Notes: generated by a model from the sequence alone, not told the origin. A stretch of DNA of 64,000 nucleotides from Apodemus sylvaticus (GCF_947179515.1 NC_067473.1:79400626-79464625); one strand, 5' to 3'; counted from the first letter of the stretch, positions 45,076 to 57,215 are shown. Program-made: numbers and translations.

Positions 45076-48000
45076 GGTATGTTCTATGCCTGCATGTTCA
45101 GATGCACTTTTATTAAGTAATGCTGTAAATATAAACTAAACTATTTCCTTAGCTTTAGTTCATGGTTCATCAAAGTTCACGTCAATTATTTTCCTGAGTA
45201 GAGTCTGATGTTTGGCTACTCAGAGCCTCCACACAGTATAGAGCAGGCCACTTGCAGAACATTTATGGGTGACTTTGTGTCACATCCATTGTGTCTGCCC
45301 CCATCAATGTGTGGAACTTGCAGTACAAAGCAGAAATTTCTTCTACACCTTGCTTCTGGCAGATACCACTTTTTGTCTATTGGTGTCCCTTTCCCCTCTA
45401 TGACCACTCATCCTCTGGCAGACACCGTGCAGGAGGAGCTGCAGGGGGCAAGTGAGCTTCCAGGAGATGGCCCACCATTTTGCAGAGCTATGGTGGATGT
45501 ACCTCGAGGGCGGCACGGCCCCAGGGAATTCGCCTTTGCATTGCTTCTGGCTGCTGCTGTGCCTTCTCATGCTGTCCTTGCTGTATTCCTCCTGTGCATA
45601 GCATGGTGTAAATGGGCATGGGGAGAGCTCACTGCCAATAGTCTAGTGTGATTGCTTCCTGGGAGACAGCACAATTTTCATGCAGATCAATATGAAGATG
45701 AACTTTCTTAGAATAATATTCCTTAGATGAATTAATGATTTTGTGAAAACTTTTATTTGATTTCCATAATTTTAGTAAGTTAAGATAGTTGATAAAGAAG
45801 GTTAAGGAGATGATTTAGGATTTTTCTAGAAAGATATAACAAAGACATAACTAAGAGTAGAATTACCCCTCTTTGAAGAGTAATGAGGAGCTATACAGGC
45901 TAGAAAAGGAGCATGGTGCGTTCTTATGTATCACAGGGACATAGCTGTACTTGTAGGGGGAAAAATAGACTTGAGACAGGTTAAAGAGCAAAGAAAACAT
46001 TGAGTCTAGGTTAGGTCTGAGTCCCTTGACCTTGTGATCTAAGAATATAGTCACAGGTTTTGATGTGTTCCAAGAAAAGGCAGGGCTGTGAACACAAAGC
46101 AAATGATACCATTGTGAGTATAATAGAGACTAGATGGGTAGCCACTTTAGCAAAAACAAGGTTTCAAAAATAATGATTTGGTTCTTGGTAAACGCAAGCT
46201 GTGGTCAGCTAAAATAGACTTTACAATACAATAACAAATTAAACTTTGTCAATAAATGACAAAAGAATTATTGCCTTGAGAATGAATTTGTGGAAAGATA
46301 AATAGAAATATGTTCAGTTAGGTATGGGTTTCAAAAGAAAAATATATAATCAATAATCATGCAGGAGGTGGGAGACTGGTGTTGCTGGGGAAGCTGGAAT
46401 GTGAGATTAGGTAGGTACAGGTGTGCCTAATCTTTTGATGTTCATACTTAATAACTATGAAATTGAGTTTCAAATGTATCACATATATCACCTCAGAATG
46501 TTTTAAGCAAGTTCACAGTTTTTTAATTAAAACTTTTTACATGACATATTGTGATTATTTTTTCTACTCCACCAACTCTTCCCAGATCTTAGGTGGCATT
46601 TATAGATACCCTCTCTCATATTAACCCATGGCCTGCCAGCATCATGGTGGGCAGGCCAAGCAGGCCTTATAGGCATTGAGGAAGAGGTTGGAAGGTACAG
46701 GAGGGCTTTGTGCAGGGTGACTACATCTCTCTGACCTTTCCCAAGGGGTATTTTGCAGCTGTAGTGGGAACAGAGTATACAGCAGCCAGGAGGGGAGCTG
46801 GGGAGAGCAGCTAGAGGCTGGGAGTGGGCCAGGACACAGTGACAGACTGTGAATGGGGGGACATGGCAGGGTCAAAGGAAAAGTTGAAGGCCTAACTAAC
46901 AGGACCTGATCTGGTGGCTGTGCAGATTGAAAAAGAGTCAGAGATAAACCTTGCCATCATCAGGGCCCAGGCGGCAGGACAACAGGGACACCCAGTAAGG
47001 AAGAACAAAGCCAGGCTTTCAGTGTTCGAGGTTGTGTACATGGAGTGGCAAGACCAAGACCTTGTGACATTTCTGGATCTCAGGATCACATCCCACTGAC
47101 TGGTGTACAGAGGAGAAAGGAGCAGATTAGGGAGAGCACCCCACAGGGTAGGCCTGGAGCTAAGAGTCCTCTTTAGGATATACAATGCTTCTGGGTCCAT
47201 TCTCTAAACGGCGAAGGGACAGGTCAATAGTCAACCAGCAGACACAGTCTGTATGGGTGTCACCATCAGCCTTGGGAAATAAATAGGTGCTGTGACTGTC
47301 CTCTATTCCAGTAATCAGACACCAGAAAAGAGAATTAGCTCAAGACCCCCACGGGAGGCCATCTAATCAGGGCTTAAAGTTCCAACTCACTTTCTTCTCC
47401 CATAGTGCTCCACACAGCCAGGGGTTCTGAGGGGGAGGCTCTCAGACCCCTTCCTGAGTCTGCAGCACAGTCCGCAGCCTGATCCCTTGAGCTGGGGGCT
47501 TCCTGGGGCCTGGCCACTAAGCAGCTTAGGTTACCCTCATGCTCTGGATAACTCTACCGCCTAGCACAGAGCAAAAAGAGAGAGATTGGTTTTCTTTTCC
47601 TTTATTTTAAATGAGCTAGTAAGATTTTCACCTTCTAGGTTTATTAAATCTAATAAGCTTTCAATTTTAGAAGAGATTCTTTCCACTGCCAGCTCTATAA
47701 CAAGCTGACAGTACCCTGTCATAAAGAAATATAGTCTCGCATACCCTTCTGCAGACAGAGAAAGGGGAATTCTTTCTTAGACTGGGTAACAAGCACCTGC
47801 AGTAAGACTCCTGCCTGAGGTTATCTAACCTGTAATGTTCCCTTAAAAGCACTGTGAGGCTGACCCTATGTGGGGACAGTGATGAATCCCGTGACCATCA
47901 CTTTGAGCGTGAACCATGATTCTGTCCTTCAAGGGGAGCTGAGCGGCAGCAGTACACAATAAAGACGAATGTCGGGCTGCCTAGGTCTTCAGAGGTGGAG

Positions 48001-48550
48001 GAGAATGGTATCCAGGACACACAGGGAGGTCTTATTCACTTACAGGGCACGGTGCCCGTTTACATCTATGGATGTATAGGCGGAAAGGGGTCTCTGATAC
48101 AGTTTAATCCAAACAGGATGGAGGTTCCTGGAGGGACAGTGGACACAACTGGGTAGCCCTTGAAGCTCAGTTTCAAAGGGACACCTTCTTTTCCTAATCT
48201 CTGTGGAACTTGATGTGAATTTACATTCCATCTTTTTTGGTTTTGGTTTTCCCTTCCCCATGATTTCAGTGAGGGAGCGGAGCCTGGCTTTCCCAGCAGA
48301 ACCCTGTGTTTTCCCTCACACTGGTCAGCAATCAGCGACTGCCCCCTCGCCTGGTGAGACCTTTCTCCTCACACCCAACAGAACCCAGTGTTATCTACAA
48401 TGGCATCTCCCTCCTCCCTATGAGTCCTCTCATTTTTTATTGGAGAGTATAGAACTAGATAGCGTTATCACAATGCCCCAGGGGAGTGGCAGGGCAGAAG
48501 GGAGGAGCTGCAGGCTCACAGAGATCAAACTGTATGCACTGACATTAATT
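45076..48550. other. Unassigned, the longest transposon-poor interval
   Basis: About 3.5 kb in which I recognise no interspersed repeat. AT-rich in 45650-46560 and GC-richer in 46620-47560. A 147-codon plus-strand frame at 45208-45651 and a 102-codon minus-strand frame at 46892-47200 are not low complexity but match no family I know. A long stretch that has escaped transposon insertion can reflect constraint or simply divergence beyond recognition. Confidence 0.5.
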
Positions 48551-48743
48551 AAATTTTACATGGAGCCGGGCGGTGGTGGCGCACACCTTTAATCCCAGCA
48601 CTTGGGAGGAAGAGGCAGGCAGATTTCTGAGTTCCAGGCCAGCCTGGTCTACACAGTGAGTTCCAGGACAGCCAGGGCTACACAGAGAAACCCTGTCTCA
48701 ATAAAACAAAAACAAAACAAAACAAAACAAAATTTTACATGGA
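48551..48743 (+). mobile_element. B1 SINE, complete 5' end, with perfect 14-bp TSD
   Basis: The body starts at 48565 with the canonical 'gccgggcggtggtggcgcac'. It runs through 'ctttaatcccagcacttggg', 'gatttctgagttccaggcc', 'gagttccaggacagccaggg' and 'cacagagaaaccctgtctca' to an AAAAC-rich tail (about 48700-48729). The 14-mer 'aaattttacatgga' is present identically at 48551-48564 and 48730-48743. The 'gatttctgagttc' form is typical of mouse B1. The B box has lost its CpG ('gagttccaggcc'), so polymerase III activity is probably weakened. Confidence 0.97.
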
Positions 48744-50089
48744 ACTTTATTTTTTGTTAACATGGAATAAGCAAGACCTGGTCTTTAGCTTTTCTTAAAC
48801 TTCTAAACTGACAACTTGTGAAGCCTCTTTTGAAAGGGCTAAGTTCTTAGCATGATGGTTGGTCTCGTTCCTTATCAGGCAGGGCCCTCTGGGTACGAGT
48901 CTTTCAGTTATTAAATTTATAAAAACTGAGAAGGGATATGGTAAGGTTTATTCTACCCAGGGATCAGCCTAGTTGATTTCACATAGAGGAGGTGCTACCA
49001 ATAATTAATGAGTTGATTATCTTATGGTTAGCTATTTTAAGATATAATTAAGAGAAAACTGTACTTTACTTTCAAAATATATAAATATTAGCATGTAGAA
49101 GGAAAATAATGTAGAAAATATACACCAAAATTTAGTACCTTATTCAACAAGATTAAAAACAAAGTGCAAATGCAAACAAACATACAAACACACACAAAAC
49201 AACCCACAGTACAGCATCCTTGTGCTGTGAGTGCATGCAGATACTTATTTCCAGATCCCAAGTCCTCATTGGCTGAGAGTGACTGGGGGTAAAGTTACTC
49301 CCCTGACCTCTTTGTATCCCATGTTCCCTCACTGGACAAAAGCAATAGTTATCATAATGTAAGCTTTGAGGAACTGTTGTCACTAGATAATAAAATAAAC
49401 TGTGTGTAGAGTATGCCGCATTGTCACTAAATAATAAAAGAATGTGTATAGAGTAGGTAGCACACCATGTTTAACCAGTGCAATGATTTTCACACCCATT
49501 TACCCAGGTCACATGTCTGTGAGCAGGAGGGTCCCTCTAGGAAACAGCAGTTCTAATGGCAAGGTAACCACAATGTCAAAAGCAACGGCATTTGTCATTT
49601 GTAACCAGACTTTGGCTGCTCCATCCTTCTCTCTTCCTCCACAAAAGAGGCAAGAGAAGACTGAAAGAGGCAATAAGACCAGTCATATGGTAGAAGGAAA
49701 AGCAACTTACCTTCAACTCATCTGACTCAATTTCATTTTTTTTAAATAATCAAAAAGTCACTCAGAGGTACTCTTACCATGGGACTAGAAATAGCAAAGG
49801 CTGGACACAGCTGTGGAAGATGGCCTTTCCTGCCCAGATCCCCAACCTTGCCACCAGGCCCATTTCATTCTCATGGGGAGTTAGAACCTTCTCTGAAAAA
49901 TACTCCACACTTAAAAAGAGAAATGTTTTCAAGTGCTGCCACAATGCAGTAAACAGATACACTCTTCTGGCCCTAGCAGAGAAGAAGCCTTGGCCACCAT
50001 CAAAGCTCACACACACACACAGAATTACTAATCAGCACACAAACTCCTTCAGTAGGATGAGACAAAGAAAAGTCACCTGAATGAGATGT
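48744..50089. other. Unassigned, with an imperfect 42-44 bp duplication
   Basis: About 1.35 kb. Two related units at 49377-49420 and 49421-49462 share 'ttgtcacta[ga]ataataaaa' and 'gt[ag]tagagta'. A short CA run is at 50008-50021. Nothing coding. Confidence 0.45.
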
Positions 50090-50760
50090 TCCCCCATAAG
50101 TCTCAGGCCTTTGGCTACTGGTGGCTTTTTAGGGAACAGCTGTGACTTTGCTGGAGGAAGTGTGTCACTAAGGGTAGATTCTGAGATTTTCAAGGAGGAT
50201 CTTGGAGGACAGCAGTGCTAAAGCAATGTGGACTATGGACGCTCAGAATAAGAAGTTTCAGAGAGAAACAATATTAACAACTGGGCCATAGAACAATTTT
50301 GTGATATTTTGGCAAAGAATGTAGCTGTCTACTCCCATTGCGCTAAGAATTTTTTTCTGAAGCTAAGTGGAAAGTACTGGATTAATTTCCTTGGCAGAGG
50401 AGATTTCAAGACAGCCTAATATTGAATCTATGGTTCAGTTACAAGTAATCACTCCAATGCCCGACTACAACAAAAAAGAGTAAGTGATGCAAACAAATCA
50501 ACAAACAAACAAAAATGATTGACAGGGATATAATGTTGGAGCCAAGTCTTGTGCTGAAAGAGATACAGAGATTAAGGAGAGGCCTGGTATGCATTGGAAT
50601 AAAGGGAAGCGTGTCCTCAGGACAAGACTCCACCCAGTTAATCTTCCAACTTGTAAGAGGAAAAAGCCTACTCAATATTCTGCTTCTCAAAAGCAGAAAC
50701 AAAGCAAAGATACTTCAAATACTATTCATGGTAGTCAAAGCCTTGGACATGTGATTTCTT
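50090..50760 (+). mobile_element. Probable MaLR/ERVL internal region
   Basis: The stretch contains 'ctcaggcctttggctactgg', 'gctggaggaagtgtgtcact', 'ttggaggacagcagtgctaa', 'ttaacaactgggccatagaa', 'ggcagaggagatttcaagac', 'gagatacagagattaaggag' and 'ggaataaagggaagcgtgtc'. I recall this series from the internal, non-coding part of rodent MaLR-type elements. The call rests on recalled phrases and no open frame survives. Confidence 0.45.
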
Positions 50761-51882
50761 AGCTGGGTATTTGATGACAATCAACCAAGAAGTATTTTCC
50801 TTTTTTTCAAAGAAGTAAAGATGTCAATAATTAAGTATCCAGTTATCAGGCTATTACAGGGGCTAGCTTTTGATTAATGGGATGTTTGCAAGAAGTAAAC
50901 AGATTAATTGGATAGGAGGAGACTACTCATAAATACTAAGAGTAGCAAGAAAAACTTTCTCTCCAGACAGAGAGACTTCTAGATACCAAGCATAATCTTA
51001 ATAAACAAGAAAGGATTCCAGGCTGATGCATATGAAGAGGAGAACCAAGGTTAGTTCATGAGCAGAGGGTGAGAGTTAAGAATGGTCATGAACTTCTCAA
51101 CAACACTGGGGTGAGAAGAAGACCCAGGGCAGCTCTGACAAGGATACAAGGATACAGGACTATCATCCAAGAGTTCCATATCTGAAGATGCATCATTACC
51201 CAGTGTGAGCAAAGGCCAGCTGTGGGGCAGTGTGCTAAGGAAGTAGCCAAGAAAGAAGAGAGAGAACATAGGGATGAGAGAGCCCCACGGAAGAGAGAGA
51301 ATCCCCGGGAGTGCAGCTTCTCCCTTCCCTAGTGTCTGGGGGACAAAACTCATAGAGTATTGCAAGCAGATCTGAGAAACTGTTACAAGAGAGTAAAATT
51401 AATTTGGCCACAGAGCTAAAGCATATTAAGTAAATATAGGAAACAGTGATCTAAGATGTCAAGTCACCATGATGAAAAAGGGGTGAAAATTTAATTAACC
51501 AAGAAACCAAGTTGATGCATATTTTTGGAAATGTGAAAAAATATGATTACAGACAAAAGACTAAAAAACCCAAGAGTTGCGAGTAGCTGCAAATGCAGAA
51601 GAGGAGCTCTGTGCAGTATCTGTTGTTCTGCTTTTAGAAATAACTCTTCCACCATGAAAACAACCATGATTGCCCCTCTCTTAGCTTACCCACTCTGCTC
51701 TAACACCACCCCACCTTCCTCTGGGGCAGGAAGAATGTGATAGTAATTGAAAAACACCAACAGGTACACCTGAGTTAAGCTTACCTATCAACGTACTCAT
51801 GACGTTATACTATAGATTCTAGAAATCTCAATCTTAGCACTTATTTTAATCCTTTCATTATCTTTGCAAAGTAGATTTATCC

Positions 51883-51884
<2 letters not shown>
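50761..51884. other. Unassigned
   Basis: About 1.1 kb with no recognised repeat or exon. Confidence 0.4.
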
Positions 51885-51969
<85 letters not shown>

Positions 51970-51971
51970 TA
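51885..51971. repeat. (CTGT)n-(CT)n-(GT)n compound microsatellite
   Basis: CTGT units, then about 26 CT units (51899-51950), then GT units to 51971. It repeats the architecture of the 4106-4301 tract. Confidence 0.97.
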
Positions 51972-52885
51972 TGGGCAGAGAAGGTGAGCACATATATGCA
52001 CCATACACACGGATGACATTTCTGTCCAGTTTTATTGATTCAGTTTGAAGGCTTTAAAATCTAAGATCCGCTAGAATGACTTATTAAGCACAGACTGCTA
52101 AGTTCCTGGTTGTTAGAAACGCAGTTTAACTGGGGATCAGAGGGGACAAAAAGCCCAGTTGCACTAGTAAGATACGTGTAGAGGGAAAGAATCTGTCTGT
52201 CTGAATGAGGGGAGGAGATGGCTGAGGTAACATCTTGCCTAAGACAGGCAGTTTTTGGAAACTCACCATTCAAGGTTGTCACTGGGAACCAAGCTTCTTC
52301 AAATTAGTCTGTTTCTTGGCTGACAAAAGACAAGAACACCTGGGTCTGTTCTTTCGCACATGTCCAAGAACTATGGGATTTCCTTTGGGGCCAGCTGTCT
52401 CCTGGGGAGCAGTCGATTGAAGAATCCTAGGAAGTTTTTCTCTTCCTTTCAAGCAATTGAAGAAACACTGAGCCCCCTAAGTGTGTAAAAGTGAACAACC
52501 TAAAGGCCTTCTCCTCTACTTTATAAGCTAAGCTGGAATCCTGTGCTGGCCTCAATCAGGAGAAAGAACACAGAGGGTTTATTCTACTGTTATAATTGAG
52601 CCCTACAACCTTTCTGTTTTGCCAGTTTGCAACTTGACATCTAGAGCTATTACCTAATTGAAAGGGTCAAAACTGGAGCCCTGGCAGGCTTAACAAATTA
52701 AGTCCAACCACATATCCTAAATAAGCCAAGTAAACAGATGCATAACAGTGAAAAGCAGAGAAAGGCCAGTTAGTCAGTGTGAGCACACAGGGAAAAGGGG
52801 GATAAGGTCTACTGCCCCTGCCCCCCCCCACATACATCCTCTGGACTCCTGACACAAGATTAGGTTTGAAACAGATGTAAGTAGA
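51972..52885. other. Unassigned
   Basis: About 900 bp without recognised repeat. A C9 run is at 52821-52829. Confidence 0.4.
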
Positions 52886-53630
52886 TGTATTCCTGGTCGT
52901 CAACTTGACTATATCTGGAATGAACTACAATCCAGAATTGGAAGGCTCACCTGTGATCTGGTGAGGCTGGGAGAAACAAGTGTCTTTTTTTTTTTAATTA
53001 GATATTTGCTTTACTTACATTCGAATGTTAAGCCCTTTCCACGTTACCCCACTGAAAACCCATATCCCATCCTGACTTGCATTCCCCTATTCTGGGGAAT
53101 AAAGCCTTCCAATGGCCTCTCCTCTCATTGATGTCTGAAATGGTCATCTTCTACCACATATGTAGCTGGAGCCATGAGACCCTCCATGTATACTCTTTGG
53201 TTGGTGGTTTAGTCCCTGGGAGCTCTGGGGGGTAGATACAAGTTTCTAACCTGGATCTCAACATGGAGATCTTGAGGTATAGGTGCTATGAATCCTAGAA
53301 GATTAAGACAAGTAGATCTCTGAGTTCAAGGTCATTTGGGATGAAGCAAATCCCCAAATCTAGGCATGATGGCACACACCTTTAATCTGGCCCACACCTT
53401 CTGCTGGAGACCTATATAAGGACATTGGAAGAAGGGAAGATGCACTCTCTCTCTTCTTCACCTGTTTGCCTTGTGGGACCAAGCAACTGCTAGATCCTTG
53501 AACTTCCATCCACAGCTGCTGCTGACCATTGTTGGGAGTTGGACTACTGATTGTCAGTCATCAACAAAGTCCCTTACTGTATAGAGACTACCCATACGTT
53601 CTGTGACTCTAGAGAACCCTGACTAACACG
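52886..53630 (+). mobile_element. MT2-type (ERVL) LTR interrupted by an L1
   Basis: The left part reads 'tgtattcctggtcgtcaact', 'tgactatatctggaatgaac' and 'ccagaattggaaggctcacc'. The right part resumes after the L1 with 'gatacaagtttctaacctgg', 'gaagattaagacaagtagat', 'cacaccttctgctggagacc', 'tatataaggacattggaaga' and 'cttccatccacagctgctgc', ending 'gactctagagaaccctgact' then 'aacac'. The whole follows the MT2-type LTR. A short B1-like piece ('aggcatgatggcacacacct') lies inside it at 53366-53385. No internal ERVL coding region is attached. Confidence 0.75.
52986..53234 (-). mobile_element. L1 3' end inserted into the LTR
   Basis: A T-rich start (52986-52995, the complement of the poly(A)) is followed by antisense L1 3' UTR: 'ttagatatttgctttactta', 'cattcgaatgttaagccctt', 'tggcctctcctctcattgat', 'acatatgtagctggagccat', 'tactctttggttggtggttt' and 'agtccctgggagctctgg'. 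It is flanked by 13-mers 'gaaacaagtgtct' (52973-52985) and 'gatacaagtttct' (53235-53247), 11 of 13 identical. Only about 250 bp of the L1 3' end was inserted. Confidence 0.9.
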
Positions 53631-53635
53631 GTAGA

Positions 53636-53790
53636 CCAGTGAGATGGTTTATCAGGTAAAGACACTTGCCACGAGGCCTAAGGTGGCAATCCCCAGGACC
53701 ATGAAGAACTAACTCATTCTTCAGGTTGTCCTATGACCTCCATATACACATGTATGATAACACACCACACACACACACATACACACATAT

Positions 53791-53826
<36 letters not shown>

Positions 53827-53840
53827 ACACACACACCATT
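53636..53840 (+). mobile_element. tRNA-derived SINE with long (CA)n tail
   Basis: 'accagtgagatggtttatca' and 'ggtaaagacacttgcc' (tRNA-like head), then 'caatccccaggaccatgaag', 'ggttgtcctatgacctccat' and CA repeats (53766-53837). It is the same type as 3541-3670, in the B2/B3/B4-related group. It begins within a few bases of the LTR end. Confidence 0.65.
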
Positions 53841-54384
53841 TGGGAGAAACATTGGGTAAGAGAAATGATTAGCATTAGGTAGTTCTGGTCAAGGTGTGGC
53901 CCTGTCCAATGCTAACTTGGCTTGACTTGGCACTGCTCTGTCCTTCAAGGTGACCTGACAGGTTGTTAGAACTGTGTGACATCTCTCCAGGAGACAAGTT
54001 CCTCCTCTGGCTGGAACCAGGCTTCAGCCTTTCCCTTCATCTAGCATCAGCCCCTTGGGGATACTCCAATCCCTTGGGTACGGTTGATTTAATAATCTGA
54101 TAGGCCAAGGGAGGGGCACAGGCCTCCCTTTCAGAGTATCCTCATTCCTGCCAGGAGGGCTACCATGCCATACCATTTCATTTCACAAATACAAACTTAT
54201 CACTTAATAGTGAATGCTAGCCCCCAGCCTCACCCAAAATTAACACTGGGTTTTACAAGGAAGTGTCCTCAACAGTAAAGTCACTTCCAGGAGTGGGCTG
54301 CAAAAAGCTTTAGATTCTTGAGTCCCATATTCCTACCACTGACTAATGACAAGGGAATCTGCCTGTAATGTAGTGTGAAATGAC
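53841..54384. other. Unassigned
   Basis: About 540 bp without recognised features. Confidence 0.4.
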
Positions 54385-54830
54385 AAGTGCAGAGCATGTG
54401 TGTACATGTATGTTATATAGATAGAGGTATGCATGTGTATACATGTATGTGATATAGAAGGAAGTGAGCATGTGTGTATACCTACCTAGATAGAGGTGTG
54501 TGTACACTTCTGTTATACAGATGGAGGTGTTCATGTATGTATACATACATTATATAGGTGAAGGAGTCCATGTGTGTACACATGTTATATAGATAGAGGT
54601 ATGCATGTGTATACATGTATGTGATATAGAAGGAAGTACGCATGTGTGTATACCTACCTAGATGGAGGTGTGTGTGTGTGTGTGTGTGTACTCTTATGTT
54701 ATACAGATGGGGGTGTTCATGTATGTATACATATGTTATATAGATGAAGGAGACCATGTGTATACACATATATTATATAGATGGAGGTATGCATGTGTAT
54801 ACATATATATTATATAGATGGAGGTGTAGC
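54385..54830. repeat. Minisatellite with about 172-bp higher-order repeat
   Basis: Monomers of about 34 bp share a 'tatatagat[ag]gaggt' and 'catgtgtatacatgtatgt' pattern. The same ordered set of variant monomers recurs: 'agatagaggtatgcatgtg' at 54419 and again at 54591 (172 bp later), with the related 'agatggaggtatgcatgtg' at 54779 (188 bp later, the excess matching a local GT expansion at 54668-54689). Five monomers make one higher-order unit. The antisense Tyr/His/Met-rich frames are by-products. Confidence 0.9.
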
Positions 54831-57215
54831 TCAGAAAAAAAACCAAAATACAATTCATGATTATCTATGTTATAACTATGGGGTGATTTGTAATTTTCTT
54901 CTTAATAATTTTCTTTATTTTCCATTTTTTCTGAAGGAGCCAAGGCACATATACTGTTTCATCACTGAAAACAAAGCTACCCTAAGGACATTTTTTTTTC
55001 TATTTAAAGCAAAAGGAGCTATGATGTCTGCCTTCCTGAGGAGAACGAAGAGGAATAGAAAAAGGACTCAGTGATGGAGTCACCACAAAAGGTTATTAGT
55101 TCTCCTTAGTGTAATAGTGTTAGTGTACTCGAGCCTCTGACGCTGGGTAATGCATAAGTGAGTTCATTGCCTCGTGATCCTGTGTGCTGAGTCTACACAG
55201 CACAGTGCTGACCAACAGCAAGGCCTGTTAGCTGTGTCACGACATGGTGGATGTTCTGAACCAGACACACACCAGAGAGAGCACATGTGAGAGCAGGGTG
55301 TCTCTTGCTCTTAAAAACAGCCTCCTCCGTGAAAGTAAATTCATTCCAAACCCTTCTGTGAAGCTAACTCTGATCTCTTCTCCTGGGTGGCCATGCTCCA
55401 ATCTCCTCCCACCAAGCCCCACCTTTTAAAAAGCCTGCTGCCTTTTAAACCTCAGTACACTGGGGACCAAACATGCATCCCAGGAAACATTAGGGACAAA
55501 GAACATCCGGGAACAGCAGAAGGTTTGGGTACCCACATTGGGAAGATGCTCAGGACATGGTGATGAGGAAACATGGATTGGCGGGAGGGTAAGACCTACC
55601 TGATCAGTCCTAGACCTCATGACGTTAGCATCATGGAGGACTTTGACTACCCAGGTCCTCTCCTCTTAAAGACAGTGAGTTGGCACTTCTCTGTTGTCCT
55701 AAAGGACACCCAGCTCCTCTTTCCCATCCTCACCGACATTATCCTGCAGATCTCTGCTGTGTGGAGATGAACTGGAGGTCACATCCTCAACACCCCCAGT
55801 CCCATGCGCGGGGTCTCTTCAGAATCACGTGCTATTCCATTCTTCACCTTTTCGGCCATTCTGTCTGCCTTCCTGACTAGGGGCCTCCTGCCTACTCTCC
55901 TTGAGCAGCCAATGGTGAACACCTTCACCTGGTGAAGTGTGCTCTTGGTTATTTTTCATTTCTTCCAGGGGTTCCCGTGGCACAGTGACTTCTTGCTTCA
56001 CTGTGGAACACTGGTGGGGTTCCGTCAGTACCTCTCTTCCTACAACCCTGTCTCTGGCCAACAGGCACCAGCACTGTGACAGGAAAGCACAAGGCTCGTC
56101 TTATATTTGCATTTGGCACCTGTGAGAAGTGTAAAGGGAGACACACAGGCCCTCTTTTGAAGAACTGACTAACTGAGATCTGGTGCAGCACCTAATGGAC
56201 CAACGTTTCTGAGAACGGAGCCATCCCCCTCCACTGATGCTGATAAACGGCACTTGAATGCAACATTATGCGCTGCCACTGTTACCTGCTATGCAGGGCC
56301 TCTGAGGACAGTCAATTCTCGGAGATCCCGCAAACAGCTTGTCTGTTTAGGGAGTGTGAGGACAGAGAGTCCTAAGACTGAGCAATCTAGAGTGTGCTTG
56401 TATAACCTTGGACTACTGCTCCATTCTAACATTTGGTTTCTGCGCTGATGTTGTTTGCAAGTTCTCTCCAGTATAAAGAAAACTGTTACACAGTAGAGAT
56501 TTGACTCAAGGCTGCTGAAGGGAGAGTCCATGACTTATCAGCCTGCTGTGCTTCCAGAGCATTCCTGTGTATTTGGAACCTTGTCTCACTAAGAGAGGGG
56601 GGAGTGCATCTACATTAGTTGGCTTGACACCTCTGAGACTGCAGAATTTTCTCTGGCTGCGTTAGTAAAGGGGTGAAGCTTTTTTGTTAACTTGCTAATT
56701 CAAGAATTGAGTGTTGCCTTATTTTATGGTTTTTGACATGCAAGGTACTAGTGGCCCTAAAGTAAGCCAGCATTTCTACCTTCAAGGATACAGATCAGAA
56801 AATATCTGCCAAAGCATGCTCTAGGTGCTGAACTGGGAGAGAGGAGGGGGGTTTTATACACTAAAGGCCTGATCTACTGTGATGGTCCAGAAGGCTTTCT
56901 CAAAGGAAGGAATATCATAGGAGGAAGATGTTCTTGGGAAAACAAGGAGCAGGAAGATGTGGACAAAGAAATGGTGTGGGTGGAGGTGGTCAGAGAGCAT
57001 ATGGTAAATCCCAGAGCTTAGCTGAGACCCTGTGTAGTTTTAGGAATAAGAGGCAGAAGATGAGATGGGGCTGGTCCTGTAGGTTACATTATATATAGTA
57101 CTAAATTCTTTGGGCTTTTTCCCAAGAGCAGAAGGGAATGACTAAGGCTTGCAAGAAGACAAGTTGCACTTGAGAAAGCTCGAAGTGATTTCAAGGAAAG
57201 GAGTAATGACCTGGA
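54831..57215. other. Unassigned
   Basis: About 2.4 kb with no recognised transposon or exon. Short overlapping frames on both strands (55237-56061) show no known domain. Confidence 0.4.

Noticed and set aside
54385..54830. Regularly spaced similar units considered as a CRISPR array
   Set aside because: The units are contiguous monomers with no unique spacers; it is a minisatellite.
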